64,000 nucleotides of DNA, taken from the NCBI GenBank assembly GCA_961205875.1, contig OY540810.1:11780001-11844000 (forward strand), in the 5' to 3' direction. Below are positions 1-12,500 of this stretch, in pieces; within the stretch, counting starts at the first letter, position 1, and each line of letters starts with the position of its first letter. Position numbers and translations under genes: made by a program. Below the pieces are notes generated by a model. The model searched no databases. It was not told where the DNA came from and saw only the letters and a program-made list of their open reading frames with translations. Source of the stretch: Sialis fuliginosa. Taxonomy: Eukaryota; Arthropoda; Insecta; Megaloptera; Sialidae.

Positions 1-1548
1 GGAAAGTATATTACTGGTTGGTGCAATAGAGCATTCTAAAATTTTATGAATGATTTTTGGATATGTTATTCTTTAGTATTTAATATACAAAATGTCTAAA
101 TATCTACAATTCTGACGTACAAATGATAAAAAAAACTTATTTCAAGAAAATTTAACTCTTTAGGAGCATTTAAAAAATAAAATCAACAAATTTTGACAAT
201 GGTATTTTAGTAATTTCATTTTAAAAACCAAGAGAAAATTAACGAAATTTGTTATTTATCAATTAAAAACTTTATAAACATTCAAGTTAGCCATAGCCCT
301 AAATTAATAAATATTCAAAACCTATTCCGAATTCTATTCTTTTAACAAAAAAAATGTTCGAAAAAATAAATACTGACCTGGACATATGCACATATCGACG
401 TACAGTACCTACATGTACGGCATGTATGCTATATTATGTTTTATATATACATATACATATTGTAATATACAGTTACGTAAGCCAAAGTTGGCATATCTGT
501 GTCACTCACTAAAATTATAATTGAATCTGAATTTTTTAAAAACATTACTAATAACATCTGCTTTATTTTTTCGACAATTTGTTTGCATAATAATATCCAG
601 ATTAGAAATATTTTATTCATGGGTTAAAACAGTGACTGCCAAACTGTAGTGCGTCGCGAAATATTCCAGGTGTGCTGTGAAAGATTTAAAAATATAGGTA
701 GGCTTTTTTCTAATATTTTGTGTATTACTTCCATGTTCTGAAAGAAATGGAAGTATTGTAATACCATCGAAAAATCGTGTCCGAGAAAATGACAAATTCT
801 GATTGTACTAACTTCAAAACTTAAAGAAAAGTTAATTTCCGCATGGCGGCTGTGCGTGTGTCTGTGTGTCCGTATGTCTCTGTGTCTGTGCGGATGTAGA
901 ATTTTCTTTCATTCACGATAACTACTGTAAAAATGCACCGATCTGAATTATTTTTGGGGAAAATGTTTGTCTCAGTGAGTACTCCAGACCTATTGATTTT
1001 GGTGCTAATCGAATTAGGGGTTTTGGAAATATTCGAAATTTTGTAACTTTTTTGGTCTAAAAAGTTAATATTGCGAGTATTATCTCACTAATTTGATAAG
1101 ATTTGGTACATTTGCAGTTCAATTGAATCTAAGGGACATTTATTATTTCTACGTGCCTAAACAGCCATTAAAGGGATGAAAAACACACTTAAAATTTGAA
1201 TTTGAAATACTAATATGTCATTAATTCATGTTGCCTTGGAAACAAATGCAACTAAATTCAAATTGTCAAATTAGTTTTTCTACGAATGTGAATTATGTTT
1301 TTGACATTAGAAAACTAATATTTATATACAAATGGCAAAAAGAGCTGTAACCGTTGTAAGTATTTATGTTTTTTTAATGTATTACGATATGTATATTCAT
1401 AGTAGTAGGTTATATAAATAAAATATTTAAAAAAATGTATATTTAAAAATTATTTTAAAAGATAGAAAGAACATGGAAGTCATGTATGGTTCTCCATACC
1501 AATATTTTTTGTTCATACTGGTAAAATACATTATATACTATAGTCTGT
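1..1548. other. Gene-free AT-rich stretch
   Basis: I see no gene here. A short GT-rich simple tract (GTGTCTGTGTG-like) lies near 844-900. Bases 1201-1340 are an imperfect inverted match to 1681-1830 (shared words include TTCATGTTG and GCATTTGTTTCC around a length-matched core), so an older foldback repeat spans this edge and the element at 1551-1915. Confidence 0.5.
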
Positions 1549-1550
1549 TT

Positions 1551-1915
1551 CATTTAAGATTACAGTGGTGGGTGGGGATTAGACGGTACGATTCACACAG
1601 GCACTATCTCGCACTAGGGTAGCCCACAGAATGAAAGTAGTAATATTTGAATATGTATATGAAAACTTTTAATGAAATTTGTAAAAAATAAAACTTTGTT
1701 TTATGAATATTAGTTTTCTAATATCCTAGTGTCAATAATAAAATACACATTTTTAGAATAAATAATCTGACAATTTTAATTCAATTGCATTTGTTTCCAA
1801 GACAACATGAATTAGTAAATGTATTGCGTCAGTGATTCTGTCTGGCGTTTTGCCCAATCTGGAGTATTATGATTCCTATGTTAGCTACCGCTGCAATCTT
1901 AAATAAAACAGACTA
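1551..1915. mobile_element. MITE with TA target duplication
   Basis: Terminal inverted repeats of about 25 bp begin TAGTCTGTTT on the left and end AAACAGACTA on the right. Both ends are flanked by TA (1549-1550 and 1916-1917). There is no coding capacity in 365 bp. The TA duplication and small size fit a non-autonomous Tc1/mariner-like element; the superfamily is inferred from the duplication only. Confidence 0.65.
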
Positions 1916-2307
1916 TAATTTATTAATAATATGTATTATATTATTTTATTATAATAAGAATGTATATATTTTTGTTGATGCTAGTAAAATATATTTAAAT
2001 TTTGTTGGGATTTTTATTTGGTGTGCCGTGAATTAAATCCTCCCTGCCCAGTGTGTTTTAAGGTAAAAAAATATTGGCAGACACTGGGTTAAAGTAAAAA
2101 AAAACATCTTGTATACTTCCGTGTCGTGATGTAATTTTATTGGAATACATTAACTTAATTGTTTTTTCGTTGTTTTCTTCTTTGTCATTGTTTCTTGAAT
2201 TTATGGAATTAACATAAAAAAATTTAGACTCATGAACTTCCAAACTAATGGATGTAGTTGAAAATGAATTGGCAATGCTTGAAAATTGTAAAACTGGTCT
2301 CCTACAT

Positions 2308-2600
2308 AAGGTACTCACACCAGTCTTGGATAATACCCCAGTGTTTGACGCTAGTTTAAATAATTGATTAATGCTAATACTGAATTCTTATTATATAGAT
2401 ACTTATCATTAATCATAGCTTAATGTAATGACATTCGGCCAATGAGTGTCAAAATAGTTGACATTTAAACTAATTATTAGTGTAGTCTATATATTAATTA
2501 TTATATTATCATAGCATCTGCTTTACATTGTTTAAAATTTTTCGATTCTTTTAAAAAAACTATATTTGTGGACTTTAATAATTAAATTGGTTTAAGAGAT
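2308..2600. mobile_element. Fragment of 'GGTACTGGCACCAGT' MITE family
   Basis: The left end carries a diverged copy of the terminal motif that also bounds the elements at 5141-7849 and 8771-9197. Internal words (ATTATATTATCATAGCATCTG and the 'tttgtggactttaat' segment) match the 8771-9197 copy. No matching right terminus was seen, so this copy is probably truncated. Confidence 0.5.
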
Positions 2601-3223
2601 ACTTGTTTTATTAGTAACATGAGTTCATGATAATTACTAAACAGAACCCCATCTGGTGACAGTGCCTTATAGTAAAATACTTACATAACTATCTAAAATT
2701 AGAAGTGTTTTGCCTATGTTAAAACCTAGAAACCCTTCTTGAGTTTTTACAGTTTTCTTTAAGATGTACGATCTTTTAGGAAAGGTGCTGGTAGTTGAAT
2801 TTCTATATTACAATAATTTACTTAAAAACTAAATCATGATAAATGAAGTGCAAAAATTCCCGTCCATTTGATTTCGCTCCTATATTTATATAAGAACACT
2901 TTATCTTAATTACAAAAAAGAATCAAATTAAATGCGCACACTGAAACGGATACTGATGAAAAAATCAGTTTAATTATGAATAATGGAGTAATTTCATTCC
3001 ATGATAAGGTACAATAAAAATTCCCTCGTTGGTGTATATTTTTATTTAGACAGTCATAGGCGCAGCCAAAATGTTCATAATTCATTTTCGAATTTAAAAA
3101 CTTTATAACTACCTAAATATTTGTCTTATTATACGTATTTTTTAATTAATTTTAATAGAAGATATAGCTAATATCAAATCATAATATTATACTAGTAGTG
3201 ACGTTAAATATAATAAATAAAAA
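2601..3223. other. Gene-free AT-rich stretch
   Basis: I see no gene or clear repeat boundary here; AT-rich sequence with short A/T runs only. Confidence 0.5.
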
Positions 3224-3449
3224 CAACTTGGTTGTCTTAACGTCAAATATTTAATAAAGAATAAGTATTCGCAAGCTTTCGATTCACAGAATCATCGTCA
3301 GATTATTAAGAAAGAACAAAATGTGAGAACGATGTCGTTATCTCAATAATATTCATAAATAACAATATTAATAGCCTGACGATGTGTGAATCGAAAGCTT
3401 GCAAATACTTATTCTTTATTAAATTTTTGACGTTTAGACAAACAAGTTG
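3224..3449. repeat. 226-bp foldback with hammerhead-like cores
   Basis: The two halves are inverted copies running from CAACTTG (left) to CAAGTTG (right). Each arm, read outward from the centre, contains CTGACGAT, a short stem, then ATCGAAAGCTTGC. This is the same CTGANGA-stem-CGAAA layout as the pair at 55471-55699, which suggests the terminal ribozyme-like segments known from Penelope-like elements. The base expected at the cleavage position does not fit the hammerhead consensus (G instead of A/C/T), so activity is not claimed. No clear target duplication. Confidence 0.5.
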
Positions 3450-3460
3450 CTAATATCAAA

Positions 3461-3702
3461 TCAATACAAAGTATAAAACAAAGTCTGCTGTGCACGATTT
3501 TCTCAGTAACTACTAAACGGATATAATTCCGGTTTTCACTAATGTATAGCTTTTCACGATTAAGGTTTAGGTTATAATTTGTGAATATTTTATGTAAATT
3601 CATTTACACAGTAAATAGTTAGCGATAAGTGAAAAAAATATTTAATAGGTTTATTACATATTAAATTTCTATACCCGGATAACGCCGGGTACAATGTGCT
3701 AG
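3461..3702 (+). mobile_element. Short Helitron-like element
   Basis: The sequence starts TC preceded by A and ends CTAG followed by T, the Helitron A|TC...CTAG|T arrangement. A GC-rich hairpin (ACCCG-GATAACG-CGGGT) lies about 10 bp before CTAG. The length of 242 bp means it is non-autonomous. Its 5' third ('acaaagtataaaacaaagtc') resembles insect repeat ends, but the exact start is less certain than the 3' end. Confidence 0.6.
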
Positions 3703-3802
3703 TATTATTATATATTTAAATTTGTTTAGGTATTATCGCAAAAAAGACAAAATTAAATATGAAACCAAAGAAATCATGGCAAATAAATCATTGCTGCAGC
3801 TT

Positions 3803-3890
3803 CGTCGCGTCGACCGCGAGAATCCTAACCGTATAAATGCCAACCTCATTCATTTACACGGTTTAGATTCTCGAGGTTGGCGCGGCGACG
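3803..3890. other. GC-rich pre-miRNA-sized hairpin
   Basis: Two arms of 37 and 40 nt (3803-3839 and 3851-3890) are imperfectly complementary around an 11-nt loop. Shared blocks are CGTCG at the base, CGAGAATC in the middle and AACCGT near the loop. Dimensions and bulges resemble a miRNA precursor, and GC content is far above the surroundings. It could also be a small palindromic repeat; no seed or known miRNA was recognised. Confidence 0.35.
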
Positions 3891-4799
3891 CTCCAATCTT
3901 GTATTATTTGCCAAAGTTATAAAGTTATTTTTGTGGCAATACGTGTTCACGAATTCGAAGGACTGATACATAAAAATGACTTAAAACCGGTTCTATAATT
4001 GTATTTTATAAAAAAAAATTATTATTGTCTTATTTAGAAGCTTTAAAAAAATAAACTGTCAGCTTTAATTAAAATAATAATAATCGAAAATCGGTTTTAT
4101 TATTTTTATCAACATTTCCGTATAAAACAAGCCATCCCGCGACTTCACCAGTGTTATTTTTATTTTTATAATTTTTTCATTTAGGTTTCTTAGTAGAACG
4201 TTGATGAGTCAGTCACTGAAGACATCCTATAGTAATATTATTAAATTAAACACGAACGAAAAAAAAACGTATCTATTTAAACTAATTTAAATAATCAATA
4301 CCTGTTTAAAATTAATTAAGTCGGCGCCAATGTGCGAGGGCATGTAGAACATGTGCTCTATCTCTCTCAGTTCATTATTGTACTGATTTTGTCATGGACA
4401 ATCACAAATTGATGATTTTTATTTGTTAAACATGTTTGTACATTTATTCTCCACTATATTGTACCGACATTTTTAAACTCTGTATATGGGAAATACATTA
4501 CACTGATATTTGAACAAATCAAATTCAATTAAACCAATTTAATTGAGAATTTTAACAGAAATACTCGCTTTTACAGTAACAAAATTATAAATCATGTTGG
4601 AAAAAAAACGTTTACAATAAAATTCTGACAATAGAATAAATAGGAAACAGGTACCAGCAAAATTTGGGTACGAAAAGTCGCAGTTTCAGTGAATTTTTGA
4701 AGTTATACTGCTTTAGACGCGTTCAGGGTAAAATTTTAGTAATGTAACGAAAACAATTTAACAATTGAAATCGTTTGCGTAAATTTTTTATGCGTAAAG
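3891..4799. other. Gene-free AT-rich stretch
   Basis: No gene seen. Sequence is AT-rich with scattered short words; no convincing terminal repeats. Confidence 0.5.
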
Positions 4800-4986
4800 C
4801 CTTGTTTACACGAGCTTAGTGCTAATCATTAGTACTAACCACTCGCATAAATTTTGGGACATGTAAACCCGAAGTATTAGTACTAAGCGTTAGGAACTAA
4901 TGCAAGAATAGAAGCAGATCATATTTACTAATGACTAGTAGAACTGGTTAGTACTATTGATTACCACTAAGCTCGTGTAAACAAGG
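4800..4986. mobile_element. Small MITE, 21-bp inverted ends
   Basis: Perfect terminal inverted repeats of about 21 bp begin CCTTGTTTACACGAG and end CTCGTGTAAACAAGG. Interior is built of short 'TTAGTACTAA' and 'CTAATGACTAGTA' words in both orientations. Total 187 bp, non-coding. I could not define a target duplication, so the superfamily is left open. Confidence 0.65.
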
Positions 4987-5140
4987 TATAATACATATTA
5001 TTATAGTACATACCGTATTATGGAACGATTTTTGCAGAACTTTTCATTGTGCTCATAAAAAAATCTTAAATGGAACGTTTTAATGCATTATTTGATCGGA
5101 ATTTTTGTCTATAATATCGTGCTTCCAAAATCAATTAAAT

Positions 5141-7849
5141 AAGGTACTGGCACCAGTTATGAACGCTATAAGATCAAGGTTTACTGTTTTTGTGATTGAC
5201 GGGCTTCTTTTTTGTTATTCTCATGAACCCATTTTACCAATAAAAAACGTAAACCTTTTATTTTGTTTATGTTTTTTCTCCAGTAATGGGTAAAGTAAAA
5301 CCAGTAATGAGCACTTGCTAATAATTACAAAATGATAAGTACTACGACATAAAATATAAAAAACAGTTAAATGTCTACCATTTTGACACCTATTAGCCGA
5401 TTGTCATCAAATCACGCTGTAAGATAGTTAAATGTATATACACTCACGGAAAAAATTAAAGGACCACTTTTATTTTTCGAAAAAATTGCTCATTTTCAAA
5501 GTAATGCCGATAGGTCAAATATGATCCTTTTTTTACTTATAGGATATGAAAATTGAAGGAAATTTTATCGTCTTTTCGAATTTAGGGGTATTTTTGTGTT
5601 ATTAAACTTATTTTTGTGACCAAATCGCAGTTTAATAAAAAATAAAAAAATTGATTTTTTTTTGTAATTTTGAAAGATACCCACGGGGATGTTAAATTTT
5701 TTTTCTAAAATTTCAAGATAACCATTTTGTATGAAATTTTTTCAGCTTTAAAACGCTTTTTCAAATTTGTTTTATAATTTTTTCGTGTTGCGATATTCGA
5801 GTTTGAATGAAAAAAGTACCAACAAGTTTTAAACGACCATAAAGGACCTAATGTTGGTCGCACAGAAATGAACAAAAAATAATATTAAAGCTTAGATAAT
5901 CACCTATAGTCTAGTAGCTTTTAAAAAATGTTTAATTTTAACTTAACCCTTCAAATACGAAAAACAAAACAATGTTCGAATTCAAATAATCCTGTAAAAA
6001 TAACCTTTTTTTATTCATAGATCTTATGTTCAAAATGTATCCAGAAATTAAGTTCTATCAAAGAATATGAATATCAGACTTATTATCTTCTATGTGAACA
6101 AAAGTTCCAATAAAAATCTTTTAATTTGGCTGAGAAATTGCATTTTGAATTTTTTGTATACGTTTAGGACTTGACCGTACTTTTTATAACAAGTTTTTCT
6201 TTGGGATATTTTTTTCGAAAAACAATCAATTTTTGAGAAAAATCGTAAGAGGGAAATTTTTTTTCTTTCTTGTTATAGAATATTCATAATTTTTTTCAGA
6301 TGTTTTATATCAATATTGTGGGATCAAATTTATTTTTAATAGGGTACTTTTTCATTCAAACTTGAATATCTCGGCATCAAAAAATGTGACAATCATTTTA
6401 AAAAAGCATTTTGAAGCTGATGAAATTTACTAAATGATGAATATCATGGAATTTAAAAAAAAATCATACAACCCCGTGTGAAACTTCCATATTTGCAAAA
6501 AATTTATATTTTTCAATTTTTAGTCAACTGCGTGTAGTCATGAAAAAACGTTCGACAACATATGAAAGACTCTTGATTTCGACAGTTAAATTAATTTTCG
6601 TTGAATTTTCACCACTTATTTGTTCAAAGTAACTTATTTTTTTTGTCCACACGTAGTTGACTAAAAAAGAAATTAATTATTTATTTGCAGTTATAGAAAT
6701 TTCAAACGGGGATGTATGATTTTTTTTTTCAAAATTCCATGGTATTCATCATTTAGTAAATTTTATCAGCTTCAAAATGCTTTTTTTAAAATGATTGTCA
6801 CATTTTTTGATGCCGAGATATTCAAGTTTGAATGAAAAAGTACCCTATTAAAAATAAATTTGATCCCACAATATTGATATAAAACATCTGATAAAAATTA
6901 TGAATATTCTTTAATAAGAAAGAAAAACTTTTTCATTTTTACGATTTTTCTCAAAAATTGATTGTTTTTCGAAAAAAAAAATCCCAAAGAAAAACTTGTT
7001 ATAAAAAGTACGGTCAAGTCCTAAACGTATACAAAAAATTCAAAATGCAATTTCTCAGCCAAATTAAAAGATTTTTACCGGAACTTTTGTTCACATAGAA
7101 GATAATAAGTCTAATATTCATATTCTTTGATAGAACTTTATTTCTGGATACATTTTGAACATTAGATCTATGAATAAAAAAAGGTTATTTTTACAGGATT
7201 ATTTGAATTCGAACATTGTTTTGTTTTTCGTATTTGAAGGGTTAAGTTAAAATTAAACATTTTTTAAAAGCTACTAGACAATAGGTGATTATTTAAGCTT
7301 TAATATTATTTTTTGTTCATTTCTGTGCGACCAACATTAGGCCCTTTATGGTCGTTTAAAACTTCATGGTACTTTTTTCATTCAAACTCGAATATCGCAA
7401 CACGAAAAAATTATAAAACAAATTTGAAAAAGCGTTTTAAAGCTGAAAAAATTTCATACAAAATGGTTATCTTGAAATTTTAGAAAAAAAATTTAACATC
7501 CCCGTGGGTATCTTTCAAAATTACAAAAAAAATCAATTTTTTTATTTTTTATTTAACTGCGATTTGGTCACAAAAATAAGTTTAATAACACAAAAATACC
7601 CCTAAATTCGAAAAGACGATAAAATTTCCTTCAATTTTCATATCCTATAAGTAAAAAAAGGATCATATTTGACCTATCGGCATTACTTTGAAAATGAGCA
7701 ATTTTTTCGCAAAAAAAAGTGGTCCTTTAATTTTTTCCGTGAGTGTAGATTAATATTCAGAAATGGTAGTACAAATATTTCTGATTCAGTACATTTAGTT
7801 AAAAAATAGCCATTATTGGGGTCTTATTCAAGACTGGTGCTAGTACCTT
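5141..7849. mobile_element. MITE of GGTACTGGCACCAGT family, split by a palindrome
   Basis: The left end AAGGTACTGGCACCAGT and the right end ACTGGTGCTAGTACCTT are inverted copies. Flanking parts (CAGTAATGGGTAAAGTAAAAC, the AAAATGATAAGTACTACGAC segment) reappear in reverse in the 8771-9197 copy, so they are one family. A 2.3-kb foldback element (5441-7745) is inserted inside with a TA duplication. Confidence 0.6.
5441..7745. mobile_element. 2.3-kb near-symmetrical palindromic element
   Basis: Ends are CACTCACGGAAAAAATTAAA (left) and its reverse complement (right), flanked by TA on both sides (5439-5440, 7746-7747). The two arms, 5441-6540 and about 6646-7745, are inverted copies of essentially equal length (about 1.1 kb) with few mismatches and almost no indels, separated by a 105-bp spacer. 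No reading frame of note is present. The TA duplication points to the Tc1/mariner group; the structure is a foldback or palindromic MITE. A transcript crossing it would fold into a very long double-stranded RNA. Confidence 0.8.
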
Positions 7850-7869
7850 ATAATATTTTTCATTGAATT

Positions 7870-8330
7870 AAAAAATACCTGCCAATTAAATGCACAGTGC
7901 TTCCTCGTGCTAAATTCACCAAAGGTAGTTAATTATTGAATTCACTTTAATAGTAAGTATATATGTGTGTCAAACAATGCATGAACAGAGCTGCGAATGT
8001 TTATCATATCAAGTAAATGAGATATCTTGAAAAAATAAATATTTTGAGATGTTACCCCTCCCCCTTACACACGATTTTGATGATTTTGATATGGGACCGT
8101 TCTCAAGCCAAACCCAACAAACCAACCAAGTTTCATTAATATTGATTCAGTGGTTCATGAGTTATGCGTGTGACAAGGATTCATGAGACAGACAGACAGA
8201 CACGGAACGAAAATTGTTAGTCTTAACCTGAAACGGAAAGATCAACATTTTTTTCTCATTTTAAAACGATCACAAAGCTTCTCGTATCTTCGATATGGCG
8301 ATTAAGTAAACGTGAATGATGTAATGTCTC
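7870..8330 (+). repeat. Dispersed repeat B copy
   Basis: Contains two blocks found elsewhere in the window: 'aaatgcacagtgcttcc...aaaggtagttaattattgaa' (also near 36385-36440 and, reversed, 47110-47165) and the segment 'cccccttacacacgatttt...ttcattaatattgattcagtggttcatgag' (also 36700-36850 and, reversed, 18640-18880 and 46640-46860). A GACAGACAGACAGACA microsatellite lies at 8186-8203. Sequence of this kind is typical of non-coding tails of insect retroposons or MITEs; class not determined. Confidence 0.55.
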
Positions 8331-8770
8331 CTATTATGAATCAAGACAACCCTTTGTAAGACGGAAACCTGTGAAAAGTTCGTTCGTGTGATACAATCCT
8401 TAACTCGACCAAATATTTAAATTTTGACAAAGTGCATACCTATATATATTGCATTTAAAGAAAGTATATGACGACCTTCACATTTATGCTAAAATAATTG
8501 TATGTTCCCTCTTTCAAGGACGGTGTTATATAAAATAACTGTATATTAGATATTTATATATTGATCTATTTTTTATGTTTTTTTTTATAAATAATGTTAC
8601 CCGACCTGTTGTTTTGTAAATTGACCTTATAATGTCAAACCGTGAAAATCGATTAAATTTTCATTGTTATTTTATTTTTAATTTACTTTAATATAATATA
8701 CGAGATATTTTTACACAGAAAAAAATACAATAGGCCAAGACAATTCTTGTTTCATATACATCAAAAGCAA
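8331..8770. other. Gene-free AT-rich stretch
   Basis: No gene or repeat boundary seen. Confidence 0.45.
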
Positions 8771-9197
8771 ATGTACTGGCACCAGTTTTAGACAATACAC
8801 GTATTTAATTAAATGTACTAAATTAGAAATATTTGTTGGTATTTCATTACTTCAATTATTGAAACATAGTCTATAGACACTTAACTATAAAACAGCTTAA
8901 TTTCAATCTATTTATTAATTATTATATTATCATAGTATCTGCTTGACATTGTTTCAAATTTTACGATTCTTCATTTTATTACTTTTGTGTCGTAGTACTT
9001 ATCATTTTGTAATCTTTAGCAAGTGTCCATCACTGGGTACCCATTACTGGTTTTATTTTGTCCATTACTGGAAAAAATCACTATCAAATTAAAAGGCTAT
9101 AATTAAAAAAAAAACTGTATTTGCGGACTTTGGTAGTTAATTTAAAAAAAACAGTTTATCTTGCTCTTAAAGCGGTTAAGACTGGTGCCAGTACCTT
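8771..9197. mobile_element. Uninterrupted MITE of GGTACTGGCACCAGT family
   Basis: Bounded by GTACTGGCACCAGT on the left and ACTGGTGCCAGTACCTT on the right, about 427 bp. The interior includes GTCGTAGTACTTATCATTTTG and CCCATTACTGGTTTTATTTTG, inverted relative to the element at 5141-7849. It serves as the uninterrupted reference copy for the other two. Confidence 0.6.
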
Positions 9198-9199
9198 CT

Positions 9200-9580
9200 T
9201 TTAATCAACACGTTTTAAAATACGACAGATTTTCAAGATGAAACACTACGGAGAGTGTGCATATGCGTAAAAGAGCGATGAGTAGATGTATAAGAGAAAG
9301 ATAAATGAGTAACGCATGCGTACATGTCAGTTTACATTGGTTATGCGTGATAGAGCGATGATTAAATGTATAAGAGAAAGATAGAAGAATTTAAGTCGGT
9401 GTCAAGCTACGTGTTTTGTATACGGTTTATGCGTCAAAATAATACGTTTGATTATTAATTTACGTTTAATTATACGTTTAGCTTTATTTATTTAATTCGC
9501 ATCGTTAATGAAAACAAAAGAAGTTTCATTTCAACTTATATGTAGGTGTGACACACCCGCACACACCACTTTTTTTTAAT
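9200..9580 (+). repeat. Dispersed repeat C copy (partial)
   Basis: Matches 13150-13560: ACACGTTTTAAAATACGACAG, GAGAGTG, two units of 'tatgcgt..agagcgatga.ta.atgtataagagaaagat', GTGTCAAGCTACGT, and the CACACACCAC end. The left end is shorter than the full copy. Confidence 0.55.
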
Positions 9581-12500
9581 TCTACGTACCTATTACAAAT
9601 ATACGTACATACAATGAATATATTAATGGAGTTTCATGTATTTAAAATGAAATTTATTAAATATTAAAATGTATGCAAAATATGTTATTTTATGACTTTA
9701 CTGTATGTAAATTTTATAGTAAACAATTAAACTACTTTTTGCAATAGGTATATACATATACTAAAATAATTGTTTTATAATGGTGCATATAATTTCATTA
9801 ATTTTCTCTTTCTTCCTACGCAAAAGTTTGGTAATTTTTATGTTTATATAAGACCTATAGATACTCCAGTAAGAGGTATGATAGCGTCACCATTTTTAAC
9901 CAAACCGGAAGTGACACGATTTATTCAAAAAACATGAAAAAACAGTATTACGTCTCACAAAAATCGTCTCCAAGGTGAATGTAAGGCCGAAAATTGAAAT
10001 TACCGTTAGTTCCTACCAGCAGGTTAACATTTGGTTGTTTCTTTCTTGTGGAGGATTTACTATTGTTATTATTACTACTACTATTATTATTATTATTATT
10101 TGTTGCCCTGCAATACATCAATACATATATTACTCACACGAATACTCTACACAATCGTAAAGAATCCTCCGCGTTGTATATATTTGAAAAGCCCGCATAA
10201 CAAGACGCCTGTGCGCCTCGTCGTTCACCGTTCACCCGCCAGGTGGCGACCCATTTTCTCGAACCTGGGATTAAATTTGTGACCCATATATATATTTTCA
10301 ATACTCAACTCATCACAAAACGTGGGCTTACCAATTTTGAAGCTATCATAAAATATCAACAACAATAAATTTGACCTTGAAATGCGATTTTCAAGGTCAA
10401 GTTTGCCTCCAAGATTTTTTTCGTTTCAGCGCATAAAATAACGTAGGAAAACCCCCTCAAATTGTCGAAACTGAATTTTTTACAGTGGACTTTCCATTAC
10501 GAACGGGACTGATCGGCAACTTGATCGGGCACGCCACGTGAGAAATTAATTGATTTTATGTACAAATTTTGTGTAAATAAAAAGGTCGATTTCAACGTAA
10601 AAATCCCCGTCCTTAAAAGGTTAAATAAATAATGAGTTTTTTTGTGTAGACGCTACGTACACTTTTCTTCTCGAAAAGAAACACTTTTTGAGAGTAAAAG
10701 TCAGATTACTTATTTTGACGCACACGTACTTGCTTCTACTATAGCCCGAATAAAATTGCAGACACTCCTCTTTTCAACGTTATTTTTGTTTTTTCAATAA
10801 CTGCATCCATTTGAAATTGACAACTGATTAGTTTCAACACATTTCCATGGGACACTCTGTATAATCTTTTTTACACTTGTGTTGAAATAAAAACAAGCAT
10901 AGATCCAATATACACTCTATCTCTTTTGTGTGAAGATATGCTCTATGTCTATGGTTGCATTGTACATAGAATGAATAAATGCAACTTTATTATACGTATC
11001 ACTAAAGTTTATATGTGGGTAGCATTTGTTAATTTTCATATATAATAATTTTGTAATAATTTCAAATTACACAATTTAAATATTTAATCCAATTACAAGA
11101 ACTATCCTAGAACAATAATATGCTAATGTAAACTTACGTTTAATTTTGTATATGTATATACAGAGGCGTTTCAATTTACATATTGCTTCCAATCTGTTAT
11201 CAGTAATTACATGCATGAAAACCTTTATTTCTTCCAGTGACGGAGATAAATTATAAATTTCATTTTTCAACCTTCCTAATATTTATTTCTTACAAACTTG
11301 TTTATGTACCTTTTTAGTAATTAATTATTCTCAAATCTATTTATTGAAATGTAATTGTACTTACCTACATACTTATAAATGTACATACATAATTACTTAT
11401 TAATATACTTAATAACATATATGCACTTAAGTATTTTTATGTGTAAATATAAATGAAATTATTATTGAAAATACGTATATAGAAACTTTTTTTGGAAAAA
11501 ATTATTAATAATATGCCTTAATAAATTATATAATTTTCATGTTTTTTAATGATTTAATAGTTCTAGGTATTATTATTTTACCTGAATGATGCGCTACTGA
11601 TTGAAAAAACGAATAACTAGTAAGCGAAATATTTTAAGTTATACATATTTGATATGTATCTACCACAGAATACTAAAATCCAATTGATTATTCGGTATGT
11701 AATCATATAGGTGGAAGAAATTCATACAAATTAACTTTTTTTTCTAAAGGCGAATAATATTGCGTTAATAAATGTATTAAATTTAATTTATTAATATTTA
11801 ATAGTGATGCATAAATTAAACTAAAAGTTAAGTTTTTCTACTGTTTGTTATTCAGACGCGTCAACAATCTTTGATATGGCGAAAAAGCAAAAAAAATGAC
11901 AAAATCTGTGATGTGAGAAAAAAAAATGATTAAGTACCTACCTACTTATTTTATTTTTTTTTAATGTGTTCTAGATAGAATACAAAAAGGTTGGGAATCT
12001 CCGGTATAGACTAAATTCTTTATAATACCGGGCTTAAGAAAATATTGATAAAAACACATCAATAAATAACGTGAATTTAATCATAAATTATTTCGGCACG
12101 AAAGATTTTACGATCAAAATGATGATAAAAGTAAATCTCCCGAATAAATTGATTCACCTCTTTGTTGTTTGTACATAACGCTATAGCTCTAGCTATTCTG
12201 GAAATATTTTCAATTATAATAACTTCCTACCCATTTATTTAATCTTCTAACTGTTATAGTTTTTGTAATTTTCATTTTTTTAGATTTAGTGCCTACGCTA
12301 AAGGGTGTCAAAATTTCTGGTTAGCTTTTAAAATCGTAATAAAACACATAAATTACTTCGAATGTTCAAATGTTTTTTTAAATGAAAGTGGAGACATTGA
12401 GTTGAATAATCAAAATAAGTAGCGTCCTCTAACTACTCTGTGTGCCTCCAATTTTTTGTTAAAAATTTCGGTAATATTTTGTATTACTGTGGCTCATTTG

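Noticed and set aside
9975-10282. Three overlapping frames rich in I/T, L or Y
   Set aside because: They are the three readings of a TTA-type microsatellite, not genes.
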